Positions 33,371-45,420 of a DNA stretch of 64,000 bases are shown here, one piece after another; position 1 is the first letter of the stretch, and every line of letters begins with the position of its first letter. The DNA is taken from positions 18,680,501 through 18,744,500 of the forward strand of contig CM061097.1 in assembly GCA_030770545.1 (NCBI GenBank), read 5' to 3'. The notes under the pieces were generated by a model. It worked only from the letters and a program-made list of their open reading frames with translations. It made no database searches and was not told the DNA's origin. Both the position numbers and the translations under genes were made by a program. Source of the stretch: Macropodus opercularis. Taxonomy: Eukaryota; Chordata; Actinopteri; Anabantiformes; Osphronemidae.

Positions 33371-34424
33371 TGGAAAATCTTAGCAACAGCTAAAGGGGTA
33401 ACAGGAATATAAATGGAATATTTGAACTGAGTTCTACAACACACAGGGTATTTCTCACACTGCTCAGTGGTTGTGTCAGTACCTACTTCTGCCGGATCCA
33501 ACCCTGATGCCGATTCACAGCAGCTGTCTCCGTCCTCTGTGCTGGTGCAGTGGCAGACAGCTTGTTGGGACGTCACCGGAGCAACTGGTCTTCGTGGTGT
33601 CGTGGGGAGTTACGTTAGCACCGTTAGGTTTCCCTCCCCTTGTCACCAGAGACACTGTTGCACTGTACAGATGTGTAGTGATGAAGTCCTTCGTGGTGAC
33701 TCGACGGTGCAGTGGAGATTCACTCAGCGTGTCTCTCCCACTGTGCTGGTCAACGCTGCCTCTCGTAGGACAAGAATGTAACTCTTGGTCCTCTCAGTCC
33801 TGCTGATTAAACAGAACAGGAATAGGCATATTTACAAATGTGTCCACAAAGAAACATGCTACAAGCTACACACACATTCTTCACCTACACATAGTTGCTT
33901 CAGAACACTGGACTCACTCTGAATGGAGCGTCCGCTGTCTGTCTTCTGTCCCGGATGTCGAGCCAATGCTAAAGTCAGACATGCTGGGAAAAACGCTACA
34001 AGTGGACACGCGTACAGGGCAGACGCTGCCCCCTCGTGGACAAATACAGGAATGATCCTCCATGACAGTTTTCTAGTGTGACCCCTGACTTTTCGTTTTC
34101 GTTTCAATAAGGTGAACACTCTAATGTTTTAATAGAGCACGTCAAAAAGAAAACATGGAAAACGATAGCAAACACTGACATGATAAGTAGTTTTTCAGGT
34201 GAAATAAAAAACCAATAGTAACCAAATCACAAAAGTAAAAAAAACGTCACAATACACGCAATAAGTAGTTCAAGACATTTCCCAACTGATCAGAAAGCAT
34301 AGCACAAATAACATACAAACATTTTATCTCAGCTGTAAATTGTCTTACCTCTGTTTCTCTGTCTTCGTGGAAATGATATGACTGGTACCAGGTTCGTCTG
34401 TTTAGCCGACACCACAGTTACGTG

Positions 34425-34546
34425 ACGTCATCAACCGCCGATCTAGCAGTTGATATTCTGAGCCAATCAGATCCAAACTCCCGCGTAACCATGACGACCA
34501 TGACGCAGACGTACTCGGGAAAAACGTTGCATGGATAACATCCAAT
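34425..34546 (+). promoter_or_regulatory. Candidate promoter, copy 2
   Basis: Same TGACGTCA, GCCAAT and CCAATATGGCGGC order as in copy 1 with a few substitutions. The upstream in-frame ATG of copy 1 is lost as a start because of a 1-bp difference (CTCGGGAAAAACG against CTCGGGGAAAAACG). Confidence 0.5.
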
Positions 34547-34643
34547 ATGGCGGCGTCCGGCACTAGCACACGCGCTACTCTTTCAGAAAAATGTAAAGTT
34601 ATAGCAACCGACAGAGAAGGAGTAAAAGCTGAAAGCTGGGCAG
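34547..34643 (+). CDS. Candidate first coding exon, copy 2, unrecognised gene
   Basis: 97 bp like copy 1, ATGGCGGCGTCCGGC start and GGGCAG|GTAGGT donor both intact, one silent difference in the fifth codon. The frame is open in copies 1 and 2 and broken in copy 3, so if the gene works, it works from copy 1 or 2. As in copy 1, joining to the next exon-like block ends the frame quickly. Confidence 0.4.
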
Positions 34644-35541
34644 GTAGGTGGCCTCCTCAGTGAAATGTTTACTGTGTACAGTAGCGCTGCTAGATGTTTG
34701 AATACACAATATCTAAAGTTAAAGTAGCAATGTCGCTAACAAGCTAACCTAAGGCTAACTGCTGACAATATTTACACAACCACTGTATAACAAGGTTTGA
34801 ACCATTTTGTTAGCAGTGTTTAACCAGACTGTGTTTCAGTTGTCCATGTGTCCTTCCACAGAAGTGTGGTAGATAATTAATAACGATTTAAATGTTCAAA
34901 ATTCAATCCTTAACTACTGTATTAAATGAACTGTATAATGTAAGACATTTTAAGCATTTATCGATACTGACTGTTGCTGATACTTACGACTTACTTACTT
35001 ACAGCCTATTCATCTGTAGAGATGTGGTATCTATCTGTTGTTAATGTGTTTTTGTTTCCCCCCTGAATTCCAGGTGACACACAAGCAGACTCCTGCAGTG
35101 GCAGTTGAGAGTGAGATGCCCCCTGCTTCCAGTAAGATGTTAATAATCAGGTAAAGACGTAGGGCCATCACTGTGGTCACAAATCATGGTTGTTGCTCTG
35201 TACTGTGTGTAGTTTCATTATAATAATAGGAAGCTGAACACACTACTTATAGTGGCAGCACTTCAAAATGTCATCCGTTTTCACTGCAGCATGTTTGCGT
35301 CTCCACTACGTCGCTGTGGCGTCTCATCCTAAATATTTTAATTTCTGCTGTGGGCAAAAAATTATCTTGGTGTTGGTCTCTGTTTAACCACCAGGTGTCT
35401 CAAAGTTTTTTACGTATCTCCACTTCACAGAGGCCTGTTACTGCAGTGGCTGATTATCATAAACATACAAATGTTTTTATTATGTAGTATCTGATTTCTG
35501 TGAATGAATGGTTGTCTAACACGTAGGAAACCAAGACCTCC

Positions 35542-35616
35542 GGTCCCGTATGTAGTTTAGTGGTCTTAGTGCGTGACTTTAACTTCGCAATACAAGCAAA
35601 TTTGATCCCCACTCGT
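35542..35616 (+). other. tRNA-derived sequence, copy 2
   Basis: TAGTTTAGTGG A-box word and a B-box-like TTTGATCCCC (one change from GTTCGATCCCC in copy 1). Less tRNA-like than copy 1, as expected for decay without selection. Confidence 0.4.
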
Positions 35617-38600
35617 GTTTTATTTTATTTTTCTATAAAAAGCTCTGAATTTTAATCTGAAAAACTGCATTTTTGTCTTACAATTATTTTCCATTGACTC
35701 CAAAGTTATAATGGCCGTGTCTTTTGTTTGATGTTGAAATGCTTTAAAGGCAGCAGGCGTCTCCCAAATTATCTACACACCCACTGTGTCACGTCTGCTG
35801 TGATATAAATATCTCCACATATTTCTGTTACTGCGATGTAATTAATATATGATACTCTTCACTTTTAAAGATGTGCTTATATCTATTTAGTTGTCAAAAT
35901 TTCTGCCGGTAAGTGAACTTCACCATATTTTTTTTAACTTGTAGAGAATCAAAAGGCGCTTCATATAGAAACAAAAACCATAAAACAGTGAGTTAAAACA
36001 GGGAACATTCGATCACATCGCTTCCTGCACTTTACAGCAGGTGTATTCATATGCTAATTCTTGTCTAGTGTGTCCCAACACCGTGTTTTGTCAAGGAGTG
36101 AATCGTCGGAGGCGTCTTTTAATTCATACATTATGTGTATTGGTCTCCGCTGGACTCATCACGTGATCGCTCACGTCCTGTCAGCTTGCGGGCGCTGGTG
36201 GCAGCAGCTCACTTCAGTTCACAAAGTGCAGAAGACAAGGTAAACAAAACAGATATGTCAAGGATTATATCTTTCAAACAAGCTATGTCAGTTATGAGTT
36301 GATTATAAGGAGATTTCAGAAATTAAAATGTCAAACAGGCAGAAACTCGGGTCAGGGTTTTGTGTGGAACTGTGTTTAACTTGTGGTTGAAGTCATGGTT
36401 AACCTGATGAACATGTTGGTTCTCTTTCGCTCATGGGGCCCTTGCAGGGAGTGTACTGTAGCTCATACGTTTAGGATACTACTTTGTGCCCTGGATTTCA
36501 TTTTTACATCATTGGTGTAACACCTGTCGTTATCAAACCTTAAGTTCTTCTTATTATAATTGTGCATTTCTTGTACATTCAAAGTTGTATTTTAAATGTG
36601 ATCCATGGCACCAATTGATATGTTGCTGTGATACTTACTGTTATCCCTAGAAAAGGCCACGTCATCTTGTCAGTTTTAATGTAGTTGCTTTTTCAGGGAT
36701 CATTTTCATCCAGTATAAGTTTTAAATTCTATTAATGTTCGTAGATGTGATGAATGTGTTTTTGTTTTTCCCCTGAATTCCAGGTGACACACAAGCAGAC
36801 TCCTGCAGTGGCAGTTGAGACTGAGATGTCCCCTGCTTCCAAAAAGGTTCAAACATAGAAGATGTTAATAATCAGGTAAAGAAGTAATGCCATCACTGTG
36901 GTCACAAACCATGGTTGTTGCCCTGTACTCTGTGTGGTTTCATTATAACGATAGGAAGCTGAATGTCGTACAGATTTGAGTCTGGGTTAGTTTTGTGGAA
37001 ATGAGTTTGACTTGTGCTTGAAGTCATAGTTAACCTGACGAACAGCTGGGAAAACCTTTTACTAAATGGGTTAGATGATGAGTGAGAGTGAGTGTTTACC
37101 ATTTTGAGATAAAAAAAAAGGTGTGTGACAAACAAAAAAGCAGACACTGGAAGGCTGGTTGTGATTCAACAGGAATATTGTCTTTAATAAACAAACAACT
37201 AGCACAACACAAAGCACAACAACTAACTATAGACACTCGCTATGAGGATAAATAGTGAAATCATATATGTTAATAAATAAAAGTAACAATTAGTCTATAA
37301 AACAAAACAAAATCTTACCTGACTAAGTACAGAGCAAGATGGTCTCTAATAACCAGAATACAAAAGCAAGACGCTGACTAACCAGAATTCAAACTAATTG
37401 ATCAGATACATGAAATTACACGTGTGTTCCGTGAACCAGCTACAAAGTCCAAAGAGACGTTGCCTCAGCTGGCTGGAGAACAGAACTGCCACAGATTGAA
37501 CCTTTGTAAACGTGCAAACTGCCTGTGTCATAGGTTGATGCACCACCAGGCCACCAGAGATGCAGGGTTTTAACACAGCACTGAAGCAGAGGGTCCCACT
37601 CCTTTTGATTCTGGAACTAGGAGTCTATTCCAGCTGTCATGTGGGTTGAGAGGAGCGGTACAGGTCGCCAGTCCAACAACCAGTGTGGTTGAACAGCTTT
37701 TCTGATATCACAAGACACTTTTAAACCCCAATGCAGCTTCGGCTCAGGCAACATTTGGCAGAAATAGATTAATGTCAGATTAGCAATCAAGGTAAACTAG
37801 TACGTCTACGACGCTGGAACAAATTAAACGTCAACAACTGGTTGTTGTTTGTTTATTTATTCAAAGTTTGCTTAGTGCCTTCTGTAATTATTCTGTAACA
37901 ATTTTACACATCAACGGTTTGTTGATATTTAGACAGTTTTACTAGACCTTTCAGAAAGTATAAGTACAAACATACAGTTTGCTGTAGTAATGTATGCGTT
38001 GTCTCACTTAAATAGCAAAACATACCTGGCAGCAAGACTTGTCCAGCCAAATCAAGTCCTGTGGGATATGTCAGTTTTTAATGGCAGATTAGGAACTCTC
38101 CTGGATGAGAGATGTGAGGGCTTTGCAGCCAGTTGACTACTATCTATGATTTGCTGTTTGTGAGAAAAGATTGTGTTCTGTTGGTTCTCATGAGTCCTCA
38201 AATATTGTCTGTATATATGAACATTTAAACACATCTTCCTTTAGGCGTTGTTCACCCTAAAGACTTGATGTAATGAAACACAGCTGTGAGATTCACAAAT
38301 GTTTAGTTTGTTTGCTTTTCTTTATTCCTTAAATGCAACCCAGCCGTAATCTAGTGACTGATATCTGCCTTTCACCTCCTTTGCAGTAGTTATTTTGTCC
38401 ACTTGATGCTTTTTCTCATCATAATCCCACATCCTGTTGGATTCTTCTCTCGGGTCTCATGCTTATGACTCATCGTCCCACGTGGAAACAATTCAATAAC
38501 TGTGAGGGAGCTTTTACTTCTGTTAAAACTTGAAATACTCTCCCCAGAATCCAGGAGTTGGAGCAAAGAGAAATGAATGAAAAAAGTTTAGTCTTCTTAC

Positions 38601-38685
38601 CCAAATATAGATTTTGATGGAAGCTTTATAAACCTGTCAGTGATGTATATCATTGTTTGCTAATAGCAAGCAACATGTATCATGT

Positions 38686-39027
38686 CTAACTGTGCACTTC
38701 TATTGAGATCACACCATCTGTCAGTGAAGACTGCCCCCTAATGGGTGAATCTTTTTCTTGTGTAACATCTCTCCATCCAGGACATGCTGCGTTGGGTTCA
38801 TCGCCTCCAGCTGTCGTGATACCCGCACAACAGATCACCTCCACCTGAAACACGGCAGAGCATTGTTTGCCTTCATGATTCAGATTCTTCATCGTGTCTT
38901 CCATTTTGCTTGAAACTCTGTAAAGCTCAAGTGTCAGCACATGAGCAGTTTCATGGCAAACTGCAACAATTTCACTTGTTTTGAGAAGAGTTGTTGTTTG
39001 ACAGTAGGTGAAATAAACAGTTTCCAT
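38686..39027 (-). CDS. Open frame of 113 codons in segment S copy 2, unrecognised
   Basis: Counterpart of 13113-13463; the C-terminal 90 residues are identical or nearly so, while the N-terminal start differs because of a 6-bp insertion and substitutions near 38975. No domain recognised. Confidence 0.2.
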   Translation of the reverse strand: METVYFTYCQTTTLLKTSEIVAVCHETAHVLTLELYRVSSKMEDTMKNLNHEGKQCSAVFQVEVICCAGITTAGGDEPNAACPGWRDVTQEKDSPIRGQSSLTDGVISIEVHS

Positions 39028-39466
39028 TTGAACCCATTCACAAGCCTGTTAATTGTTAATTGCGATCATTGGGAGCTGATTTATTACCTAAACAAGTAGT
39101 GTTTCATATGCAGATACTTAGAGGTTCTTAGAAGTTTTAGAAATGTTTTACTCTCTTCTACACTTTACTACAGTTTCAGAAAAACAAACTACTATATGGG
39201 TATTTTCCCTTGTGACAGAACTCTGATTAATATTACTTGATATATCTTCATATGTATCTGTACTAAGCAAAGTAATCATATACCTGCTTACAGAAATATT
39301 TTAGAATAGTGAGCCTTTCCTTCTTTCTGATGGGAAAGGGAGGTAGGGAGATGCTGTTTAGTTAAAATAGTTTTACAGGATGGACCATGGCCATGAGAGC
39401 ATGGCAGCAGAACTTTGATTTGCTTTGTTTCTGTTACACTTTTCCTGCTGCAAGACAGTGACCTGT

Positions 39467-39687
39467 TACCTTAAACATTGTTGCAGCCAATTATTTTAAC
39501 AGATTATTTTAATTTGTTCAATCGACACTTTTTCATTCTTATTTACAAGGTAAATTAAATGTTTAGCTTTTTATGTTGTTATTAGTTCACCTGCATCTGC
39601 TTTAGATTCCGACTTACTGCGTTACCTTTACGATCATCGTCCCTTCTCCTTGGGAGTAAGCAGTGTGTGGATATCCCAGCCAGTATA
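39467..39687. other. Short unique stretch before the Tc1 relic
   Basis: AT-rich then mixed; no motif recognised. Marks the end of the match with segment S copy 1. Confidence 0.4.
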
Positions 39688-40077
39688 CACTATGTTGTCT
39701 AAAGTATTCACTCATCCATCCAAATAATGGGAATCAGTGCACAAAGCAAGGTCCATAAAGACATGTTTGACAGAGTCTGGTGTGGATGAACTTGACTGGC
39801 CTGCACAGAGTCCTGACCTCAACTCGATAGAACATCTTTGGTATGAATGAGAGCAGAGACTGAGAGCCAGGCCTCCTTGTCCAACATAAGTGTGTGACCT
39901 CACAGATGCGCTTGTGGAAGAAAGGTCAACAATTCCCATAAACACACCCCTAAACCTTGTGGACAGCCTTCCCAGAAGAGTTGAAGCTCTTCTAGCAGCA
40001 AAGGGTGGACCGACGTCATATTGAACCCTATGGGTGAGGAATGGGATGTCACTTAACATACTTTTGACAATATAGTG
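39688..40077 (+). mobile_element. Tc1/mariner relic with TIRs and transposase C-terminal fragment
   Basis: Ends are inverted repeats: CACTATGTTGTCTAAAGTAT at the left and the complement of CACTATATTGTCAAAAGTAT at the right, each bordered by TA (39686-39687 and 40078-40079), the Tc1/mariner target. Inside, the plus strand encodes in pieces the transposase C-terminal signature (WPAQSPDLNSIEHLW-like, then LPRRVEALLAAKGGP), with stops and frameshifts. At 390 bp it is a non-autonomous internal-deletion derivative. Only copy 2's neighbourhood carries it. Confidence 0.85.
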
Positions 40078-40160
40078 TATTTCTGAAAGACTGGTGGTTA
40101 GTGTGAAGTCATATGCATCAGACATTACATTTGAGTCATAGTGATTACTTCCTGGTTCCA

Positions 40161-41084
40161 TTATGCCTTGTGAACAGTGAGATCATGGTCATCGCTCAAC
40201 CAAGTAGTGGGTGTTGGTGTAGGTGTAGTGTGATGTGACATCAGGAGCTCCCCCCTTGCTAAACATGAAAGGATTAGCACAACAAAGACAAACAGAACAG
40301 AACGCAGAGGGAAGAGATAGGAAACATTCTCCTTCTCCCCAGACAGGTGTACGTGGAGGTACATCAAGGTTGTCAAGAGCAAGGTGACCAGGATCCTCGA
40401 CTGATTGGCCTTCACCTGCTGCTCCTATGAAACATTTCTCTTTTCACTCTTGACAGACAGTGAGGACCCTTGTCTGATGAGATAGTATCCGGCATTGTCA
40501 AATCTGGGAAACACTGTACAATAACTGAACTGCTGCATGTCCTGAATCAATTGTGCCACAGCTTCTCCGTGCACTACAGGTGAGCCAGCCGCATGGATGA
40601 ATCCTCGTCGTTTACATCTGCTGGCATGGATGTGACACAGTCACAGCCATATGCACTGTCTGGATAGATTGTGGCTGTTGGGCCTGCTGCGAGAGCCTTA
40701 ATACCAGCAAGTTGTGCTGAACATGGCTGATCTAAGCTGTACTTTCTAAAATGCACCATCGGGTTTTAGCTGAACAACACCATATGCTGCATGCCTTCCT
40801 GTTTCATCTGTTACACACGACCCATCCACAAACTAAATTAACTCTGATGGAATCGGTTGGTTGTACAAATTCTCTCATACTTGCATAAATGTGTGTTTCT
40901 TGTATGCAGTCATGTGGGATTTATTGTGGTGCACCGCTGCACAGTTTGTTCTTGTCCTGATAGTAACACTGCATAACCAGCCCTTCTGGCCTGTGTAACA
41001 AGAAATCAAGGACTAGTTAGCATAGCATGGAGTTGGTGAGATACATACAATGTCACAGGGTGACCCATTGTTAGAACTGATGCT
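40161..41084 (-). pseudogene. Decayed ERV: RNase H piece and possible env leader
   Basis: Minus-strand frame 40759-40574 contains SAQLAGIKALAAG followed by IYPDSAYG, the pattern of retroviral RNase H (an acidic DS.YA motif). Further along, 40415-40161 encodes a frame with a strongly hydrophobic stretch (RSVLFVFVVLILSCLA), which is where an env leader would lie if integrase has been deleted. It continues the pol remnant of 41085-41975. Integrase and catalytic RT are absent. The env assignment is tentative. Confidence 0.55.
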
Positions 41085-41975
41085 TACTCATTGGTAAATG
41101 CTGCTGCGTCCAATCCCTGGCAGCAGGGAGACGGTCCCTCCTCAATGTTATCAAGCCTGGTGCTGTAATAGGCTATCGGCTGTTTCCCTGTGGGGGAGTC
41201 TTGCATCAGCACAGTTTTGTCTTTCAGCCACGTAAAGGTGAAATGGTGTCGTATAGTCAGGATTGGCTAAAGCTGGAGCAGTCTGCAGGGATCTTTTTTT
41301 GAAATGCTCCTTTAACTTTAACTAGTGAGTCTGAACGATTCTTTTGTCCAGCTGCTCTTCTCACGTTTCATAAAGGAGCTGCTGTCATAGCATAGTCACA
41401 TATCCAGGGTCTGCTGTAACCAGCCATCCCCAAAAATGACAACATCTGTCCCACAGTTAGTGGTTTTGGAGCTTTTCTAACAGCTTTTAACTGAGACGGT
41501 GCTATGAGCCTCTTTTCACCACTAAGCTGCTCTACTGTAGAGATTACACTGTAAGATACAATAAGATGTTCTTCCTGTACTATTGCATTAATGAGTCATG
41601 CTCTAACTTATAGTCATTGGTGTTTGACTGTCTTTGGAAAGATTGGGGTGTTGCACATGCTCCTAGTTTTGATCATTACTCCCTCGGTCCATTAATCCTC
41701 CTGTGGTAGGTTGTATTCTTTCTGTTGCATCTTTTAACCCTATGATGAGAGTGACGTGTGGTGCTGAACCTGGAACTTGAATCCATCCTTGATGTTTTTC
41801 AGGGAGCTTGACTATAGCTGCTGCTCCTTAAGGGCCTATTATGACGCCATTGCATTGCATTGCTGCAGTGGTGTTATTGTTCAGCTCATCCCAGCATTTT
41901 CCGTAGACTCTGATCGCCATCACACATCATGGTGCAGTAGAAAGAAAGAGTTGGTGGAGGAGGGGGCCCCCTAAG
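41085..41975 (-). pseudogene. Decayed ERV pol remnant, segment A copy 2
   Basis: Same as 1-905: minus-strand protease-RT linker (about 41923-41663) followed by RT thumb/connection (about 41560-41085). A CAA codon in the IGPQGAA motif of copy 1 is TAA here (41830 region), so this copy is more decayed. Together with 40574-40759 it shows the order linker, RT end, RNase H on the minus strand. Confidence 0.65.
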
Positions 41976-42647
41976 CGACACTGCTGATTCCTTCAGCAGG
42001 ACGAGTAGCCAAACTGCAGTTCATTCTGAGCAGGAGGTCTCCCTCCCTGCTCACGTGCATAATAAAACCTGAGCTCATGACTCAAAGACCCGACTGACTG
42101 AAACACGGTTTGACAGACTGATCATGAGATATGTCTGATGTTTCTTGTTGATGTTGTTGTTATATAACAATTTTCCATCTTAGCTCAATGATGTAATCTT
42201 AAACCCAAGCAAGGAGGAGCTGCTTGTTATTGGTGACAGGTTCAGTTGTTCCAGACTGAATGTGGTGTTTTTGTTGTAAACCTGGATCTCACCTTAACAA
42301 CTTGGGTTCCCTCTGTCTAGGCACCGCAGCAGTGGACGTCATCACACCAACCACCTCTCTAACGATCATAACTTTCTCCCACATGCTCTGTTAATATGAG
42401 AGGAGGGTGTGGAGTCGGATTAATGCTTAATCTGTGCATTAATACCCCCATTGCTTTGAGTCCACCTCAAACCACAGCTGCGATGTATGTGTTGCACTTT
42501 TGTCTATGTGCCTCTCAGCTATCTGCTCTCAGGTTAAAGCTGCAGTAACTGTCCAGGCACTAGAGTGATCTGAACACAGAGGATCCTCATCCAGGATCGT
42601 GTAGAGGAAAGACCATAAAAAATGAAATAAAAATAGATTCAATTTTC

Positions 42648-43005
42648 AATTCAATTCATTTCAACTTTATTTATATAGCACCAATTCACAACAAGAACAC
42701 GACAACAAAACAAGCAGCAACAGAACACAGGCAGGATGGTTGGACCAGCAACTGAACACTGGAGACACACGGCTCTGAGTCTGACGATACCTGGAGATGA
42801 GAATAGAGAGAGAGACAGAAAGAGAGAAGCACAATTACAACAGAAAGGAGACAAAGTCACGTGTGGACATGGAGGCAAGTTAGTGGATACAAGAAATCGA
42901 AAAGTAGATGAGCTCAGTGAATGAAGGACGTCCCCCAGCATCTACGTCTATAGCAGCTTAACTAAGAGATGGTTCAGAGTGACCAGAACCATCTTTAACT
43001 ATGCG
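42648..43005 (+). repeat. Teleost-type dispersed repeat in segment A copy 2
   Basis: Same internally deleted form as 1568-1930, sharing its ACAACAAGAACACGACAAC junction, but it keeps the GAGAGACAGAAAGAGAGAAG tract that copy 1 has lost by 12 bp. Confidence 0.75.
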
Positions 43006-43291
43006 CTTTGTCATCACAGAGAGGAGACTTGTTGGCTCTCGCCTCAACAATGAGTTAGTGTTACAGGTTCAGAGGTTCATCGTAAAATACTGTGATGTAA
43101 ATGCAGTTTGTATGTGATATACGAGATGGTTCATAACACTGTACTCACTGTGAACGGAGCATCCGCTGTCCGCCTCCTGTCCCGAACATCAGGCGGGAAT
43201 CCAGTCCTCCTTTTTCTGTTTAGAGGAACCTTTCCCTTGTGCCGCCTGTAACCCTCAGTCTGGACTCAGGCGTCAGTCGGCAGACTGTCCG

Positions 43292-43547
43292 TCCCACTTC
43301 TGACACCAAAATGTTGTGGAAAAACCTTCTTCAAATGCTGGAACATACTGAGAAAACTAGAGGAGCATGTTGGTGTAATGAACCAGCTCAATGTTTAGTA
43401 CGTGCTGGCATGAGGAAGACATCCTACAGCGAACCACTGTCTTCTGATGGATGTTAACACCAGAGCTTCTTATATATTGTAACACAATGGTTTAGCCACC
43501 CCTCGCATGCTACCTGCTGTCTAAACGCATGTTCCATTTGGCCAACA
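43292..43547 (-). mobile_element. Short LTR (43312-43547) and tRNA-Leu-type PBS (43292-43308)
   Basis: Same element as 2203-2458, ending CCACAACA, with the TATATAA box about 70 bp from its start. Confidence 0.65.
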
Positions 43548-44295
43548 GACCAACCTGGTAAAGCTTCTAACTTTCCCATTTTGTTCCCTGTGGTTGTGTA
43601 GATTCACTTGGGCCGGTGCTTAAACTTTCAATGGGCTTATCATTCACACAGGGGTTTTCACTCACACTGATCTTCCCATCTCATCGTATGGTTGGACCTT
43701 ATCACACATACTCTAACTTTGGGAGACTCTCTTCAGCCAGGTAGTTTGTATGACACATTGGTTCAGAGCAACGTACCCTGTAGTGTGCTTATCAGCAATG
43801 CACACGGGACACTGAAGGAGTCATCGCAAAGCTTATGATGTTATTATATCAGTCATACGCCCATTTTATTCAGATGGGACATCCCTACATGTATGAATGC
43901 TCTAAAACATAAAATCAACTCAAATAAAACCAAATATAAGCTCGGTTTACCACAAAGTGACACAAATGAAGACAAACTACTTTTAAGTTTCTAAGTCAGT
44001 GCATAGCAAGCGTTGTTTTTTTTGTCCTGTCCAGCAGTTTAGCATCCATCATGTATGTGCTGGATGCTGTATTGTGATGGGCAGTTTTGCTTTTTCAAAA
44101 GGGATACATAAACTATGAACCCCTCTTTGAAGATCTGAGGGTGAAAGGGGGTGGGTGGGGGTTGGGGGGAGAAGAAGAAACACAGAGAACGAAATACATA
44201 GTATAACTAACATTGATTGAGAGTATTTAAATAAGTAGTAGCGATGAAATTGATTAATAACAGTCCTGGTAGGTATGATAATAATGATAATGCCA

Positions 44296-44702
44296 TGTTA
44301 GAGGATATGGAGCATGTGAACTGGTCCTTTCTGTGTCTCTGTGATATCTTGCTATGCTTGCAGGTTCTCCCCATGACCTTGTTATGCTAGGGAAGAATGT
44401 TTAACCGCCCACGCTAAGAGGAAACTTCACAAAACTGTATTCATGGCATAATGACTTCCTATGTATCTTATTCACCATATATGGATTGGCTTTGTATCTT
44501 GTTTTACCAGATGTGAAGGAGTGACTTTCATACTTTTCCTAATAAAAAGAGCTGAGACCAAGGGGAATTTGGAGATCGTCGGCTGGGCACTGAGTTATAG
44601 TGTTCCAGAGCGGCTCCCCTTGTGCTCACAAGTAAAATGAGCTTTGTCTTCATGTGTCAGTGTCTCCAGTATTGTTTAAGTGTTGGCAGGCTAGACCCAA
44701 CA
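44296..44702 (+). mobile_element. ERV 5' LTR
   Basis: Begins TGTTAGAGGATATGGAGCAT and ends CTAGACCCAACA (407 bp). A polyadenylation signal AATAAAAAGAGC lies near 44541. It differs from the 3' LTR by a 10-bp indel after GGAGCAT (absent here) and roughly ten substitutions or small changes, mostly around the AATAAA box, so about 2-3 percent by eye. Confidence 0.95.
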
Positions 44703-44707
44703 TTTCT

Positions 44708-44725
44708 TGGTGCCGAAACCCGGGA
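44708..44725 (+). promoter_or_regulatory. ERV primer binding site, tRNA-Phe
   Basis: TGGTGCCGAAACCCGGGA matches all 18 bases of the complement of the vertebrate tRNA-Phe(GAA) 3' end including CCA. It lies 5 bp after the LTR. Confidence 0.85.
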
Positions 44726-45420
44726 GTCAAGATTCAACGACGGGGAGGAGGACAACGGAGGACCGAAATCTGTGCACAGTCGACTCGTCTAGGACGGTCG
44801 GAACAAAGACCCGGAGCGTGAATTCGTCTGCTGGGCCGGTTGAATAGCTCCTGACATCCCCCTCTTCGCTCGCTGATGACGGCTCCTGGAGGCATCTGAC
44901 CAGGGCAAGACAAAAAGTAAGTACCGCTGAAAAGCGCGGTGTGTGAAATGGCAGGTCGCATTTCCAAGAAGTAGAACAGAAGTAATTGTTCTAGAAGGAG
45001 AAAATAGACATACTTATTTTCTCAAGCGGGCAGAAGTACTTGTCCGAGGGAGGAGTAGACTTACTCCTCAGTGAATGTTCAGTCTAATGCATTAGTGATG
45101 TGTGGAGTGTGAAAGTCACCCATTGACGCAGAAAACGTGTGACCGGGGGAAACCTGACGGTGTTAACGTAACCCGGCCATGCGAACTATACGAGGGGTGA
45201 ATTAAGGAAACTGTGGGTTATTAGGAGAATCCAAGTCAGAAGTTTCACTGTCTAGGTTGCGGGGCTCGGATTCTCACATTAAGTTTGCAAACAGTAGGAC
45301 TGAGCCAAAATTGAAATCGCTGCTCACGTTTTCAGCTACACCCGCAGGTGATAGACCTGTAGAAGCTTAGTGCAGTCGATGAACACGTGAGGTGGTGGCG
45401 GATCGTTGACTCAGTCCAAA
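44726..45420 (+). other. ERV leader, non-coding
   Basis: No open gag-like frame. Contains CAAGACAAAAAGTAAGTACC near 44910, a possible major splice donor (AAG|TAAGT or AAA|GTAAGT). Paired ACTTATTTTCTC...GGAGGAGTAGACTTACTCC sequences at 45010-45070 can fold into hairpins. Packaging signals would be expected here. Confidence 0.45.

Larger units (their letters stand above)
33182..39466 (+). repeat. Segments F+S, copy 2
   Basis: Directly continues the satellite and is collinear with inverted copy 3 (33182-39104 against 56344-50454) and with copy 1 (5373-6005 plus 7447-15056). Within it: F open frames at 33227-33576, exon 1 at 34547-34643, exon-like blocks at 35074 and 36784, a tRNA-like sequence at about 35542-35616, and the open frame at 38686. 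It lacks the copy 1 stretch 8400-8760 but has an extra segment around 35800-36300 (AAATATCTCCACATATTTCT and following) that copy 1 lacks and copy 3 shares. So copies 2 and 3 are closest. Other parts are non-coding. Confidence 0.9.
41085..44295 (+). repeat. Segment A, copy 2
   Basis: Collinear with 1-3204 to the base GCCA|TG, where the ERV 5' LTR begins. Contains the dispersed repeat at 42648-43005 and the LTR/PBS at 43292-43547. The stretch 41976-42647 and the tail 43548-44295 hold no gene. Confidence 0.9.

Noticed and set aside
39712..40161. 149-codon minus-strand frame
   Set aside because: It is the antisense of the Tc1-like transposase remnant, whose motifs are read on the plus strand.
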